A stretch of DNA of 64,000 nucleotides, taken from contig CAZPHB010000013.1 of NCBI GenBank assembly GCA_964586595.1, forward strand, positions 14,129 through 78,128. The letters are read 5' to 3'. Under the pieces are notes generated by a model. That model searched no databases. It was not told the origin of the DNA and worked only from the letters and a program-made list of their open reading frames with translations. Numbering within the stretch: the first letter of the stretch is position 1; the number at the start of each line of letters is the position of its first letter. Below are positions 32,544-41,608 of this stretch, in pieces. This DNA comes from REEB481 sp964586595 (GTDB taxonomy: Bacteria > Bacteroidota > Bacteroidia > NS11-12g > UBA955). Both the position numbers and the translations under genes were made by a program.

Positions 32544-34006
32544 AATTCTGTTTTTAACATGAGCAACAGGTACACTGTGCCCATGGCCAATAATGTCAGC
32601 AACCATTTAGCGGGTTCCTCGCTCCGACTGATGTTCCAGAAATGCCACAGCAGATACAATACCACCGCAGTGCCTGCCGCCAACAGTGCAGAACCCTTTC
32701 GATAAGCCACCGGATAATACTTCTGTCCGAGGATATACGAAGCCAACATCATCAGCAGGTAAACGCCAAAGGTGGTCCAGGCGGAAGCCACAAATCCCCA
32801 GCGTGGAATGAACAGCAGGTTCAGCACAACGGTAAGCAGTGCCCCGCCCAGGGCTATACGCGCACCCATGCGGGTTTGTCCGGTGAGTTTATACCAGATG
32901 CTCAGGTTGTAATAAACACCCAGACACAGGTTGGCTGCCAGCAGGATGGGTACGATGGCCAATCCGCGTGGGTCCTCGAAATATGTTTCGTTGCGGATCA
33001 GCAAGGGTGCCAACACATCCAGCAACAAGAGGGTTGCAAGTGCCATTCCGCATACCACCCAAATGAATATGGACATCACACGGGCGTAGGTTTCCTGCGG
33101 ATTGTTTTCTTTGCTTCGGGCAAAGAAGAACGGCTCGGCAGCAAAACGGAATGCCTGAACGAAGATGGTGAGCACCATCGCCAGTTTGTAGAATGCGCCA
33201 TAGATGCCCACCTGTGTATCGCCTTCCTGCGCAGGCAGCATGCTTTTCAACAGAATCCGATCCAAGGTTTCATTCACCATTCCTGCCAATCCTACCCAAA
33301 CCAGGGGTAAGGCATAGTGCAGCATCCGCAACAGCAACGCTCGGTCATAACTGCCAAAGGCCTGTTTCCATTGTGGCCACAAGAGGATGAACGTACACAG
33401 GCTGGCCAACAGGTTGGATAGGAAAATATAGGCAACCAGATGATCTGTCTGAGCGAATTCGGGGTTGACCCAGCCCAAGTCTGCCAGTTGCGGCAAGACA
33501 ATGAGGAAGAATAGGTTCAGTCCTACGTTCACAAAAATGCCGGTAAGCCGGATGCCGGCAAAGCGTAAAGCTTGTTGCTTTTGTCTGAGCCAGGCAAACG
33601 GAAGGGCTGCCAGCGCATCTGCAGCCAGTATTCCTGCAAAGCAGCGGATGTAGAATGCATGACCAGGGTAGCCTATAAAACCAGCAATGGACTCTGCAAA
33701 CAGCAAGGCGGGCAAGGTGAACAACAAGGTGCTGACCAGGATGGCACGAAATGCCGTGGCATAAGCACTTTGCTCCTTCCCTTCCTCGCGTGCGAAGCTG
33801 AAGAAGGCCGTTTCCATGCCGTATGTGTACAGCACAGCCAGAAACGAGGCATAGCTGAACATCACATTCACTACTCCGTAATCCGAAACTTCGGCCAGCC
33901 GCGCCGTGTAAAGCGGCACGAGCAGGAAGTTGATGAACCTGCCGACCATGCTGCTCAAACCATAGATGGCGGTTTGCGATGCCAGTTGCCGGATGCCGGA
34001 AGCCAT
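32522..34006 (-). CDS. Oligosaccharide flippase (Wzx-like, MATE/MVF superfamily)
   Basis: 494 aa from ATG 34006 (MASGIRQLASQTAIYG), the typical family start. About 12-14 membrane helices. The N-terminal GLSSMVGRFINFLLVPLYTARL and the following YGVVNVMFSYASFLAVLYTYGMETAFF are characteristic. It would flip a lipid-linked glycan across the inner membrane. It is first in the conserved operon flippase-dut-nucleotidyltransferase-TPR-DUF4292-EnvC. The -7 element TAGTTTTG (34013-34020) is seven bases upstream. Confidence 0.9.
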   Translation of the reverse strand: MASGIRQLASQTAIYGLSSMVGRFINFLLVPLYTARLAEVSDYGVVNVMFSYASFLAVLYTYGMETAFFSFAREEGKEQSAYATAFRAILVSTLLFTLPALLFAESIAGFIGYPGHAFYIRCFAGILAADALAALPFAWLRQKQQALRFAGIRLTGIFVNVGLNLFFLIVLPQLADLGWVNPEFAQTDHLVAYIFLSNLLASLCTFILLWPQWKQAFGSYDRALLLRMLHYALPLVWVGLAGMVNETLDRILLKSMLPAQEGDTQVGIYGAFYKLAMVLTIFVQAFRFAAEPFFFARSKENNPQETYARVMSIFIWVVCGMALATLLLLDVLAPLLIRNETYFEDPRGLAIVPILLAANLCLGVYYNLSIWYKLTGQTRMGARIALGGALLTVVLNLLFIPRWGFVASAWTTFGVYLLMMLASYILGQKYYPVAYRKGSALLAAGTAVVLYLLWHFWNISRSEEPAKWLLTLLAMGTVYLLLMLKTELWNKKPN

Positions 34007-34012
34007 GAAGGG

Positions 34013-34020
34013 CAAAACTA
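34013..34020 (-). promoter_or_regulatory. Candidate -7 element of the flippase operon
   Basis: The minus strand reads TAGTTTTG, matching TAnnTTTG, ending seven bases before ATG 34006. The predicted leader is only two to four bases. Confidence 0.45.
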
Positions 34021-34077
34021 CTTCACAGTGAACCTGAAAACCGAACAGATTGTAATCAGCGCAAAAAAACGAGTGCC

Positions 34078-34111
34078 TTGTTCCCAATCGGGGAACTCTT
34101 TGCTACCTTTC
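34078..34111 (+). promoter_or_regulatory. higBA promoter with operator-like palindrome
   Basis: A TTG at 34078-34080 and TACCTTTC at 34104-34111 fit -33 and -7 elements 23 bases apart. Between them lies a perfect inverted repeat, GTTCCC (34080-34085) and GGGAAC (34091-34096), five bases apart. Binding of the HigA antitoxin here would block the promoter, as in autoregulated toxin-antitoxin operons; this is inference from position. Confidence 0.55.
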
Positions 34112-34128
34112 TGACATGTTTTTAGGTT

Positions 34129-34422
34129 ATGAGGATTATTGCAAAAAGTACTTTGAGATCTTTCTGGTTCATACACAAAGACTGTGAAGAAGCACTCAAG
34201 ACATGGCACAAGGAAGCAACAGAATCACTCTGGAAAACGCCACAGGACGTGAAGAAAGCGTACCCTTCTGCAAGTATCATTGCTGATAACAGGGTTGTTT
34301 TCAACATCAAAGGGAATCACTATTGGCTTATTGTGAAAATAAATTACGACTTCTCCATTGTCTGGATAAGATTTATAGGAACCCACGCCGCATACGATAA
34401 AATCAATGCCACCAACATTTAG
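34129..34422 (+). CDS. higB: HigB-family mRNA interferase toxin
   Basis: 97 aa. RelE/ParE-fold toxin of the HigB type, which cleaves mRNA on the ribosome when free of antitoxin. Family marks are FWFIHKDCEEALKTWHKEA in the first helices, VVFNIKGNHYWLIVKI in the central sheet, and the C-terminal IRFIGTHAAYDKI with the conserved GTH-x-x-YD. An alternative in-frame ATG at 34117 is four codons upstream. The antitoxin gene follows four bases downstream, in the toxin-first order typical of higBA. Confidence 0.9.
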   Translation: MRIIAKSTLRSFWFIHKDCEEALKTWHKEATESLWKTPQDVKKAYPSASIIADNRVVFNIKGNHYWLIVKINYDFSIVWIRFIGTHAAYDKINATNI

Positions 34423-34426
34423 AAAG

Positions 34427-34783
34427 ATGCAGTACAAGTTGATTAAAACCGAAGAAGCATATCAGGATGCACTGAAGCGTCTGGAAGTGATTTTTGATGC
34501 CAGAAAGAATTCTGCGGATGCCGATGAACTGGAATTGCTCAGCCTGCTCATTGAAAAATACGAGCAGGAACATTTCCCCATAGACCTTCCCGACCCCATT
34601 GAAGCCATTAAATTCCGGATGGAACAACTGGGACTAAGGCAAAAAGATCTGGCAGAAGTCATCGGGCTTAAAAGCAGGGTGAGCGAAGTATTGAACCGAA
34701 AACGAAAGCTCACGGTTGACATGATCAGGAAGTTGCATTCAGCCTTGGGCATTCCCACGGAAATACTCATCAGGGAATACTAA
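34427..34783 (+). CDS. higA: HigA-family antitoxin
   Basis: 118 aa from ATG 34427 (MQYKLIKTEEAYQDAL), the usual family start; ATG 34406 would overlap higB by 17 bases. A helical N-terminal part (about 1-60) is followed by an XRE-type helix-turn-helix, FRMEQLGLRQKDLAEVIGL and then RVSEVLNRKRKLTVDMIRKL. It neutralises HigB and probably represses the operon through the palindrome at 34080-34096. Confidence 0.9.
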   Translation: MQYKLIKTEEAYQDALKRLEVIFDARKNSADADELELLSLLIEKYEQEHFPIDLPDPIEAIKFRMEQLGLRQKDLAEVIGLKSRVSEVLNRKRKLTVDMIRKLHSALGIPTEILIREY

Positions 34784-34849
34784 TCACAGCAGGCGCAATC
34801 GTGCTTCCGCATCAGCCACAACACCTACAATTTTAATAGTCAGTCAAAA

Positions 34850-34877
34850 AAAAGAGCGACCCGCGGGCCGCTCTTTT
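34850..34877. terminator. Bidirectional terminator between higA and the nuclease gene
   Basis: AAAAGAGCG (34850-34858) pairs with CGCTCTTTT (34869-34877), with an inner CCCGCGGG palindrome. It serves both convergent genes. Confidence 0.85.
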
Positions 34878-34898
34878 GTGCACTTGCTGTTTTGAATT

Positions 34899-37118
34899 TT
34901 ATTCAACCACCAGTTTCTGGTAATTGCCTTCTGCTTCGCCTTCCAGGGTGAGCAGGTAAATGCCTTTGGCCCAGCCACGGCAGGGAATGCTGATCATGCC
35001 TTTGGCGCAGTTTTGTTCCAGCACCAGCCTTCCACCGCCATCGTAAATGCGGAGCTTGAGGTTGGCAGACGTGAAGGAATTTGCATCCAGGGTAAATACT
35101 TCGCGGGCTGGATTTGGCGCCAGCGCAGCTTCGCGGATGCTGATCTGCTGCACGGCTGAACCTTGTTCGGGTGCTTCACAGGGAATTCGTGGAGTGGCCG
35201 TGTAGGTCATGCTGCTGAAATCAATATAGCAGGCCCAGTCGGGGTTGTCCACGAAAGGATTCCTGTTCTTCTGCAAATCGGCAACCATTTCATGGCGTGC
35301 AATTTCAAAGTTTGTTGGCGGATACATGCGGTTCCAGCGCTTCAGAATCCACTGATTCTGACGGTTCAGTGCCTGATCCAAAGGCGATGGAATGCTGAAT
35401 ACGGCACCGCTGCGGTTGTATGTTGCGCAAATGTAGAACATGGCACGGGCGGCAAACCCTTTGGCTTCATCGCGTGGTTCATAAGCGGGATTTCCGCTGC
35501 TGTCCAAACCAAAGGCCCCATCGCGGAAACGCACCACCACACTCTTCAGCTCATTCAAAGGGAAGTTGCTGCGCACAGCATTCACGCTGTCCTGATGCAC
35601 AGGTACCAGAATGTGCAGGTCGCTGTAGTTTGCGGAGTCTTGGTTGGAAATGCCCATCCAGCTGTATGGATACACGTGCTCGCGGCTAAAGGGCGTACCG
35701 GGTGTCCATTGCAAAGGAGGATTGTAAACGCCTTTGAATCCACTGTAGTGACAGGTCAACACACGACGACCACCGGTGGTATCGTATCCGTGCATGTAAT
35801 CACCAAATACCGGCGCATAGTTGCTGTAGAAAATCTGTGTATGCGGACGAATCAATGAGCGCAGGTCTCTGGGGAAACTGCTCTTATTCACATCGATATT
35901 GCTGTAATAACCTGCCGGCGTTTTGCCTGGCGTGGTTTGGTTGCCAACGGAATTGCTGCTGTTGTAGTTTTCAAAACCTTCGCGGCCATTGAATCCAAAA
36001 ACGGCAACATGATAGTCGGTGCCGGCCACCACCTGATCCAGAAGGAAGCTGCCGGGAGCGCCGATATAGGCCACCCGCGCACCGCCAATCCACATGCCTT
36101 TATCGTATGAAACTCCATCTACAGGCGCGCTGCTTACCGGAGCACCTTTGAGCACCAACACAATGAAACGCTCTGCATTGCTGCTTCCGGCGCTTATGGT
36201 TGCACGCACTTTATAGGCGGTAACCTGGTCAAAGGTAACCGCGGCAGGTGTGCCCGTAGGTTCTGTGGCTAAGGCGCCATTCACGCCATAAACACGGATG
36301 ACAAAAGTGCCATTGTCGGGATCATCGCTCTTCAGCACCAAGCTGGACTTCTTAGAGCCTAAAGGAGCTGAAGGCTGGAAATTGATGGTGAACGTAGAAT
36401 CTGCACCTGGTGCTACGAAGGCCGCACCGGTTAAGCTAAAATTGGAAGAATCACCGCCGGAGCTGGACAGTTCGCTGATGTTTAGTGTTTTTACATTGCT
36501 GCGGTTGCGCACGCTGAGGCTCGTTTTGGCCGTGTTGCCAATAAAAATCTCTGCACCGTTCAACAGTTGTTTGCCGTTGAGAAACACATTGATTTCCGGA
36601 TTATCGGTAGGAATGGCCGCGTCCACCTTCACATCGTCCAAAGCCACGTTGTAGCCGCTTTGCTTGGTTTTGAAATGCCAGCGCACGTAGCGTGTAGTGC
36701 TTTGCGCCATAAAACTGTCCCTGGTCATGGAAGCAGCCATCAGCGTGGTATAGGTTTTCGCCACAGTCCAGTTGATGCTGTCGGAACTTTCTTCCACGGT
36801 AAACGTACCGTTAAACGGCCCGGGAGTGCCTGTGTAGCGCACATACCAGCTTACGTTTCCGGGTTTGGTGGCAAAGCGCACACCAACGTGTTCGCCGGTT
36901 CCGTCGAGGCGGCAGCTCAGCGGTGCCGAAAAGTAGTTTGCGCTGGTGGTGTAGGTTTCTGCAGCGGGATTGGCGCTGAGTGCTTTCCACCATCCTGCCG
37001 GAGGTGTGGTGATGTTGGTAAAATCCCAAAATGCGGGCAGGGTTGCCTGGCCGTAGCTTTTGGTGGATGCCAACATCAGCATCACAGCCAGTGTAGCAAA
37101 TTTTATGATGTTCTTCAT
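34899..37118 (-). CDS. Secreted endonuclease I-family nuclease with T9SS sorting domain
   Basis: 739 aa. Predicted extracellular DNA/RNA endonuclease. The signal peptide ends TKSYGQ. An N-terminal jelly-roll-like module (about 25-165) and an Ig-like module with ASPM/SPD-2-type wording (about 170-280) are followed by the endonuclease I domain at about 430-660. That domain has SREHVYPYSWMG (catalytic His), NYSDLHILVPV, and EPRDEAKGFAARAMFYI with KNRNPFVDNPDW near its end. The last 75 residues are the T9SS type A domain. It is directly upstream in the map of a TonB receptor gene (14-base gap, same strand), which may import the products. Confidence 0.88.
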   Translation of the reverse strand: MKNIIKFATLAVMLMLASTKSYGQATLPAFWDFTNITTPPAGWWKALSANPAAETYTTSANYFSAPLSCRLDGTGEHVGVRFATKPGNVSWYVRYTGTPGPFNGTFTVEESSDSINWTVAKTYTTLMAASMTRDSFMAQSTTRYVRWHFKTKQSGYNVALDDVKVDAAIPTDNPEINVFLNGKQLLNGAEIFIGNTAKTSLSVRNRSNVKTLNISELSSSGGDSSNFSLTGAAFVAPGADSTFTINFQPSAPLGSKKSSLVLKSDDPDNGTFVIRVYGVNGALATEPTGTPAAVTFDQVTAYKVRATISAGSSNAERFIVLVLKGAPVSSAPVDGVSYDKGMWIGGARVAYIGAPGSFLLDQVVAGTDYHVAVFGFNGREGFENYNSSNSVGNQTTPGKTPAGYYSNIDVNKSSFPRDLRSLIRPHTQIFYSNYAPVFGDYMHGYDTTGGRRVLTCHYSGFKGVYNPPLQWTPGTPFSREHVYPYSWMGISNQDSANYSDLHILVPVHQDSVNAVRSNFPLNELKSVVVRFRDGAFGLDSSGNPAYEPRDEAKGFAARAMFYICATYNRSGAVFSIPSPLDQALNRQNQWILKRWNRMYPPTNFEIARHEMVADLQKNRNPFVDNPDWACYIDFSSMTYTATPRIPCEAPEQGSAVQQISIREAALAPNPAREVFTLDANSFTSANLKLRIYDGGGRLVLEQNCAKGMISIPCRGWAKGIYLLTLEGEAEGNYQKLVVE

Positions 37119-37132
37119 GATTTCCTGATGGT

Positions 37133-39787
37133 TTAGAAGCCGAGGCGGATGCCTGTCGTCCAGCGGGTGCCGGGCGCCACATACACTTCGATGTTTTTGG
37201 GATTCAGGGTTGCAGCAGGTGAACCCTGATTTCTGTGCTGTGCATCGCTGATGTACAAGCGGTTGCCGATGTTAAACACGTTCCCGAAGATGCCCAGCTC
37301 CATGCCTTTGAAGCGCTTGTTGTAGCCAAAGGCCAGATTGAAGGTATGGTAATTGGGAATGCGCCAGGCTTCACTGTCTTTGAATGTACCCACCAATGCC
37401 GTCGGGTCGAAATCGGCGAACTGTTTGCCAAACCAAATCAGCGATGGTGTTAGGTATGCGCCCTTTACGGGTTCGATGCGCAGCAAAGAGCTGAACTGTT
37501 GTTGCGCGGCATCGCCCACATGCACGCCTACGGCGCTGAAATCCACACGGGCGATGGTGTTGCCGTTGTCGTCGCGCACTTCAGCCACGGAACCTGAATT
37601 CCAGATCCAGTCGGCGATGGTTGCCGCCACTTCCAGGGAAATCCAGGAAACGGGTTTTAAAGCTGCAGAAAGTTCGATGCCTTTATGACGCGCTTTCAAT
37701 CCATTGATGTTGTAGCTGAACTGATTGCCATCGGGGTCGATATAACTCGGCAGATTGTCCACGGGTTTGTTCAGCCAGGTGGTGTAATACAGGTTCAGGT
37801 CGGTAGAGAAATAGCGTGATTTGAAGCCAAGGCCACCTTCAACAGATTGCACTTCTTCGTTTTTCACGCCCTGCACCAAACGGTTCTGGTTGTCGAACAC
37901 ATTGTTGAATCGCTGCGGCCTGACCAGTCTTCCCACATTCACAAAAGCATTCACCTTGCGGCTGAAGTTGCGGTTGAAGCCTGCTTTGGCGGTATAACCG
38001 GTATAGCCAATCCAGGGCGTAGCCGCAGGATTTCCGTTGGCATCCGCCTTGAAGTAATCCCTCCGTTGGTAATTGGAACGGGTGAAACTCAGGTTGGCAA
38101 AAGTGCTGAACTTCTTGCGGCTGTATTCCCATTCGGCAAAAGCGCCGCCCCAACGCACATATCCTTCGTTGTAATAGCCGAAGATGTCGCCTTTGCGGTA
38201 TAATGGACTTTTGGCCAAGGGGTAGAGTTCTCTTCCATCCGGACGGTAATAATCGCCACCCAGCAAATCGTGTACTTCACGGTAGTGGATGCCGCGATAG
38301 GTGCGCAAATCCACGCCACCGGACAGGTTCATGTTTGCCTTCAGCTTATACTGGAAGGTGGACAAGGCGCCAAACCAGTTGTGGTTGTTTACTGCGCGGG
38401 AAATGATGCTGCGCGACTTCTTTTCTGTTTCGCTGTAATCGGGATCGATGGGAGAAACGAAGGCCGATCCATACACGTTCTGGTGGTATGCATCCTGGTA
38501 ATTGTAATTACCATTCACAAAGGGCACCTGCGCCAACCCTCTGCCACTGGTTCCGCCACCACGTCCATAGGAAGCGTAAACGGTGGTGCTGATGAGCAAA
38601 CGTTTGTTGGGTGTATAGGTATGTTTCAGGTAGGCCTGTGGCTTGTGAAACATGTTTTCGCGTTCATTCATCGCTTCTTTTCCGGCAAAAACCGTATCGC
38701 CAGGCCCATTGATGGTATAGCGATCCAGCCAGCCCCAATGCTGGTTGTAGCGTCTGCCCATGTTTCGGGCAGAATTCGAAATGACTGTATCAATGCCTAA
38801 TTCAGCGGCATATCCGGCATCATAAACAGGAAGTCTTGCACGGAAGCTGCGCTGTCCGTGGCTTTGGGGTGCACCAATCACCGTGAAGGAAATTGAGTGA
38901 AAATCATTGATGTTCTTCTCTGCCTTCAGGAAATAGCTGTACATCTGATCGTAGAGCTTGTCCACGTAGCCATTGCTCTGGCGCATGGTTCCGGCCAGTA
39001 CTAGACCCCAGTCGCCCTTAAGCCTGCCGGTGTTCAGGGCGAAGGAAGTGCTGCGGAAACGGCTGTCGCCCATTTGGGTAGTGATGCGGGCCCCGGGTTT
39101 AGAGCTGATTCCTTTGGTGATGATGTTCATGGTACCACCCACCGAAGGATTGGCTATGCGCGAAGATCCAAGTCCGCGTTGCACCTGCGTGAGCGCCGTT
39201 ACATCTGCCAAACCGAACCAGTTGCTCCAATACACCTGACCATTTTCCATGTCGTTCACCGGAATACCGTCGATCATCACAGCGATGTTGCGCTGGTTGA
39301 ATCCGCGGATGGTGATGCGCGCGTCGCCGGCGCCGCCGCCCTGTTGCGTGGCATAAACGCCGGGCGTATAGTTCAGCGCCATGGGCATATCCTGACTTCC
39401 CAGGAGTTCGGTCATTTTACGACCGGTCATGTTGGAAAAGGCAATGGGTGTTTTGCGTTTCCCTGCGATGCTCGCAGTAATCTTCACGGCGTCAAGGGCA
39501 CGGCTTTGGGGTTCCAGGGAGAAATCCACCCTGGTTTCTCCATCTACCTGAACATCAAATGTATCGGTGCGGTAACCCGGATGTTTGACAACTACCAATC
39601 GGTAACCATTGGCGGTTTGGGCACGGAAAAGTCCGTTGTTGTCTGCCTTATACGTTTGGTTTCCAATGATGATCTGGGCCCCGGGCAGGGCGTCGCCGCT
39701 CAACTCGTCGCTTACCCTTCCCCAAAGACTCCCCTGAGCCTGGGCTGCTGCCGGTAAACCCAACAGCATCAGCAGTAACAATCGCAT
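37133..39787 (-). CDS. TonB-dependent receptor with carboxypeptidase-like N-terminal domain, paired with the nuclease
   Basis: 884 aa. The signal peptide ends AAAQAQ. A CarboxypepD_reg-like domain (GRVSDELSGDALPGAQIIIG) spans about residues 20-95. The plug (about 110-225) has ITIRGFNQRNIAVMIDGIPVNDMENG and SRIANPSVGGTMNIITKG. The 22-strand barrel ends APGTRWTTGIRLGF. It transports a substrate too large for porins, powered by TonB. Lying between a secreted nuclease and a lamin-tail T9SS protein, nucleic-acid fragments or nucleotides are the inferred substrate. It is nine bases from the gene upstream. Confidence 0.9.
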   Translation of the reverse strand: MRLLLLMLLGLPAAAQAQGSLWGRVSDELSGDALPGAQIIIGNQTYKADNNGLFRAQTANGYRLVVVKHPGYRTDTFDVQVDGETRVDFSLEPQSRALDAVKITASIAGKRKTPIAFSNMTGRKMTELLGSQDMPMALNYTPGVYATQQGGGAGDARITIRGFNQRNIAVMIDGIPVNDMENGQVYWSNWFGLADVTALTQVQRGLGSSRIANPSVGGTMNIITKGISSKPGARITTQMGDSRFRSTSFALNTGRLKGDWGLVLAGTMRQSNGYVDKLYDQMYSYFLKAEKNINDFHSISFTVIGAPQSHGQRSFRARLPVYDAGYAAELGIDTVISNSARNMGRRYNQHWGWLDRYTINGPGDTVFAGKEAMNERENMFHKPQAYLKHTYTPNKRLLISTTVYASYGRGGGTSGRGLAQVPFVNGNYNYQDAYHQNVYGSAFVSPIDPDYSETEKKSRSIISRAVNNHNWFGALSTFQYKLKANMNLSGGVDLRTYRGIHYREVHDLLGGDYYRPDGRELYPLAKSPLYRKGDIFGYYNEGYVRWGGAFAEWEYSRKKFSTFANLSFTRSNYQRRDYFKADANGNPAATPWIGYTGYTAKAGFNRNFSRKVNAFVNVGRLVRPQRFNNVFDNQNRLVQGVKNEEVQSVEGGLGFKSRYFSTDLNLYYTTWLNKPVDNLPSYIDPDGNQFSYNINGLKARHKGIELSAALKPVSWISLEVAATIADWIWNSGSVAEVRDDNGNTIARVDFSAVGVHVGDAAQQQFSSLLRIEPVKGAYLTPSLIWFGKQFADFDPTALVGTFKDSEAWRIPNYHTFNLAFGYNKRFKGMELGIFGNVFNIGNRLYISDAQHRNQGSPAATLNPKNIEVYVAPGTRWTTGIRLGF

Positions 39788-39796
39788 ATAAACCCT

Positions 39797-40747
39797 TTAG
39801 GGAATGATGAGCGTTTTATGGTCGCTAACGCCGCCGGCAAGATTCATCTGCACCACATATACACCTGATTTCAAGCCTTCAAGGCGCATCATGTGGTAAC
39901 CGTTGTTCACCTCAACATTGGCTGAAACTTCCACCCTTCTGCCGGAGGCATCAAACACGCTGATGCGCGCGGCACCGGGTGTAAATACAAACACCTGATT
40001 TCCGCTTGCAGGGTTTGGGAAGATGTTCCATTGTGGTGCCGCCACTTCCTGAGCTGATGCAGGAAACTGGTTGCAGTCGCAGCGATGGAATCCAAGAGAA
40101 TCCCACATGTTGGAAGGATAAATCAGCCATTCTGCTTTGGCGTTGAAACGGGCAGGATTGGTTGTTACACCTTTGTTCACGCTGGCCTTACGGATCAAGG
40201 TTTTGTTGGCCGACAGCCACAGGCCAATTCCCAGGTTGTATGGAAAAGAATCTGTCCAGGCGTTCACCGGGCGCTCTCCGATTTTTCCGAAGATGTCCAC
40301 GGGAACCCAGGCACCTCCTACAAGCTTATCCAGGCTCAAGGCATCGTCGCCGTTGAAGCTCATGGAAAAGTTGCGGTTGTAATCCTTGCTGAGGAACAGG
40401 TTTGCCTTGGCCTGCAGCGCGGTGGCTACCGGTGTATCAGGGCCACTTCCCGCAGGATTGCGGCGGTCAATTACGGTAACAATAACATTGTTTGCACCAA
40501 GCATGCCGCTCAAAGTATCGCTGTAATTGCTTTGCCAGGTTGAAAGCCCATTTTGCCAGCGGGTCAGGCGGTATTTGGATAAATCTACTTCCGTTGTGCC
40601 GGGATTGTAAATTTCCAGCGCCTTATTGTTGCCGCTTCCTTCGCAGTATTCGCTGAGGAAGAGTTCGTTGCACTGAGCCGCAGCCTGAGGGGCGGAACCC
40701 AGCAACAGGAGGCCCGTAATGATGCCAAAGATGAAACGTTTTGCCAT
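39797..40747 (-). CDS. Lamin-tail-domain secreted protein with T9SS sorting domain
   Basis: 316 aa. The signal peptide ends QAAAQ. A lamin-tail domain (about 25-150) begins NELFLSEYCEGSGNNKALEIYNPG and includes VDLSKYRLTRWQNG. This domain often accompanies extracellular nucleases in Bacteroidota and other bacteria. The T9SS sorting domain (NIFPNPASGN... to HKTLIIP) covers about the last 75 residues. It appears to be first in the operon lamin-tail/TonB receptor/endonuclease I. A DNA-binding or surface-adhesion role is inference. Confidence 0.85.
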   Translation of the reverse strand: MAKRFIFGIITGLLLLGSAPQAAAQCNELFLSEYCEGSGNNKALEIYNPGTTEVDLSKYRLTRWQNGLSTWQSNYSDTLSGMLGANNVIVTVIDRRNPAGSGPDTPVATALQAKANLFLSKDYNRNFSMSFNGDDALSLDKLVGGAWVPVDIFGKIGERPVNAWTDSFPYNLGIGLWLSANKTLIRKASVNKGVTTNPARFNAKAEWLIYPSNMWDSLGFHRCDCNQFPASAQEVAAPQWNIFPNPASGNQVFVFTPGAARISVFDASGRRVEVSANVEVNNGYHMMRLEGLKSGVYVVQMNLAGGVSDHKTLIIP

Positions 40748-40858
40748 AATCGTTGAAGCAGCAAATTTCCGAAAAAGAGCTTAGGAATTTACAGGTGTTC
40801 TGAAGCTGGGGATTATTCCTTGCCTTTGGTTCATCAGGTTTCACCAAATTTGCAGTAC

Positions 40859-41608
40859 ATGAAGCGAATACATTTGCTGTTAAGCTCCTTGCTGCTGTTG
40901 GCTGCCTGCGGGCCGAGTGTGCGATTTACCGGTGGCGGTTACACGCGCATCGACAGCCTGATCCGGCAAGACAGTGTGGAAAATTTACGCATTGCGCCCT
41001 ACAGAAATCAGATTGCTGCGGAAATGAATGAAGTCATCGGATTTGCCGATACCGGATTGGTTTCACGCCGTCCGGAGGGAACTCTGGGCAATCTGATTGC
41101 TGATATCCTGTACCAAAAGGCGCAATCGATGATGCTGGACAGCTTCGGATTGCCCACACACGCATGCATCATCAACGCCGGTGGCATCCGCGCTTCATTG
41201 CCCAAAGGACCGGTAACCGTAGGGCAGATTTACAGCATCGCACCGTTTGAAAACGAGTTGGTGGTGCTGCGCATCAGCGGAGCGAAGATGGCCGATTTGT
41301 TGAATTACATCGCCAAAAAAGGCGGTGAACCGGTAAGCAACCTGCACCTGCTGATGCGCAAGGATGGCACCTGGGTAGAAGCCAGCATCGCCAACAAACC
41401 CTTCGACAGTCGGCAGAATTACTACATCGCCACCAATGATTATCTGGCGCAGGGCGGCGATAGAATGTCGTTCTTCAATCAGCCGCTGGAACGCTATGAC
41501 TTGCACATCAAAGTACGCGATGCGCTCATTGAACACCTGCGCGGGCAATATGCGGACGGACTGCATATAGTTGCTCCTGCCCTTAACCGTCTGGAATATG
41601 TTGAATAG
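40859..41608 (+). CDS. 5'-nucleotidase C-terminal domain lipoprotein (split UshA, part 1)
   Basis: 249 aa from ATG 40859. The lipoprotein signal MKRIHLLLSSLLLLAAC gives lipidated Cys17. The rest is a 5'-nucleotidase substrate-binding domain: GTLGNLIADILYQKA, NAGGIRASLPKGPVTVGQIY, PFENELVVLRISGAKM and the NDYLAQGGDRMSFF segment. In UshA-type enzymes this domain follows the metallophosphatase domain in one chain; here it is a separate gene placed before it. It overlaps the metallophosphatase gene by 11 bases. It probably works in the periplasm on nucleotides entering through the TonB receptor. Confidence 0.9.
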   Translation: MKRIHLLLSSLLLLAACGPSVRFTGGGYTRIDSLIRQDSVENLRIAPYRNQIAAEMNEVIGFADTGLVSRRPEGTLGNLIADILYQKAQSMMLDSFGLPTHACIINAGGIRASLPKGPVTVGQIYSIAPFENELVVLRISGAKMADLLNYIAKKGGEPVSNLHLLMRKDGTWVEASIANKPFDSRQNYYIATNDYLAQGGDRMSFFNQPLERYDLHIKVRDALIEHLRGQYADGLHIVAPALNRLEYVE

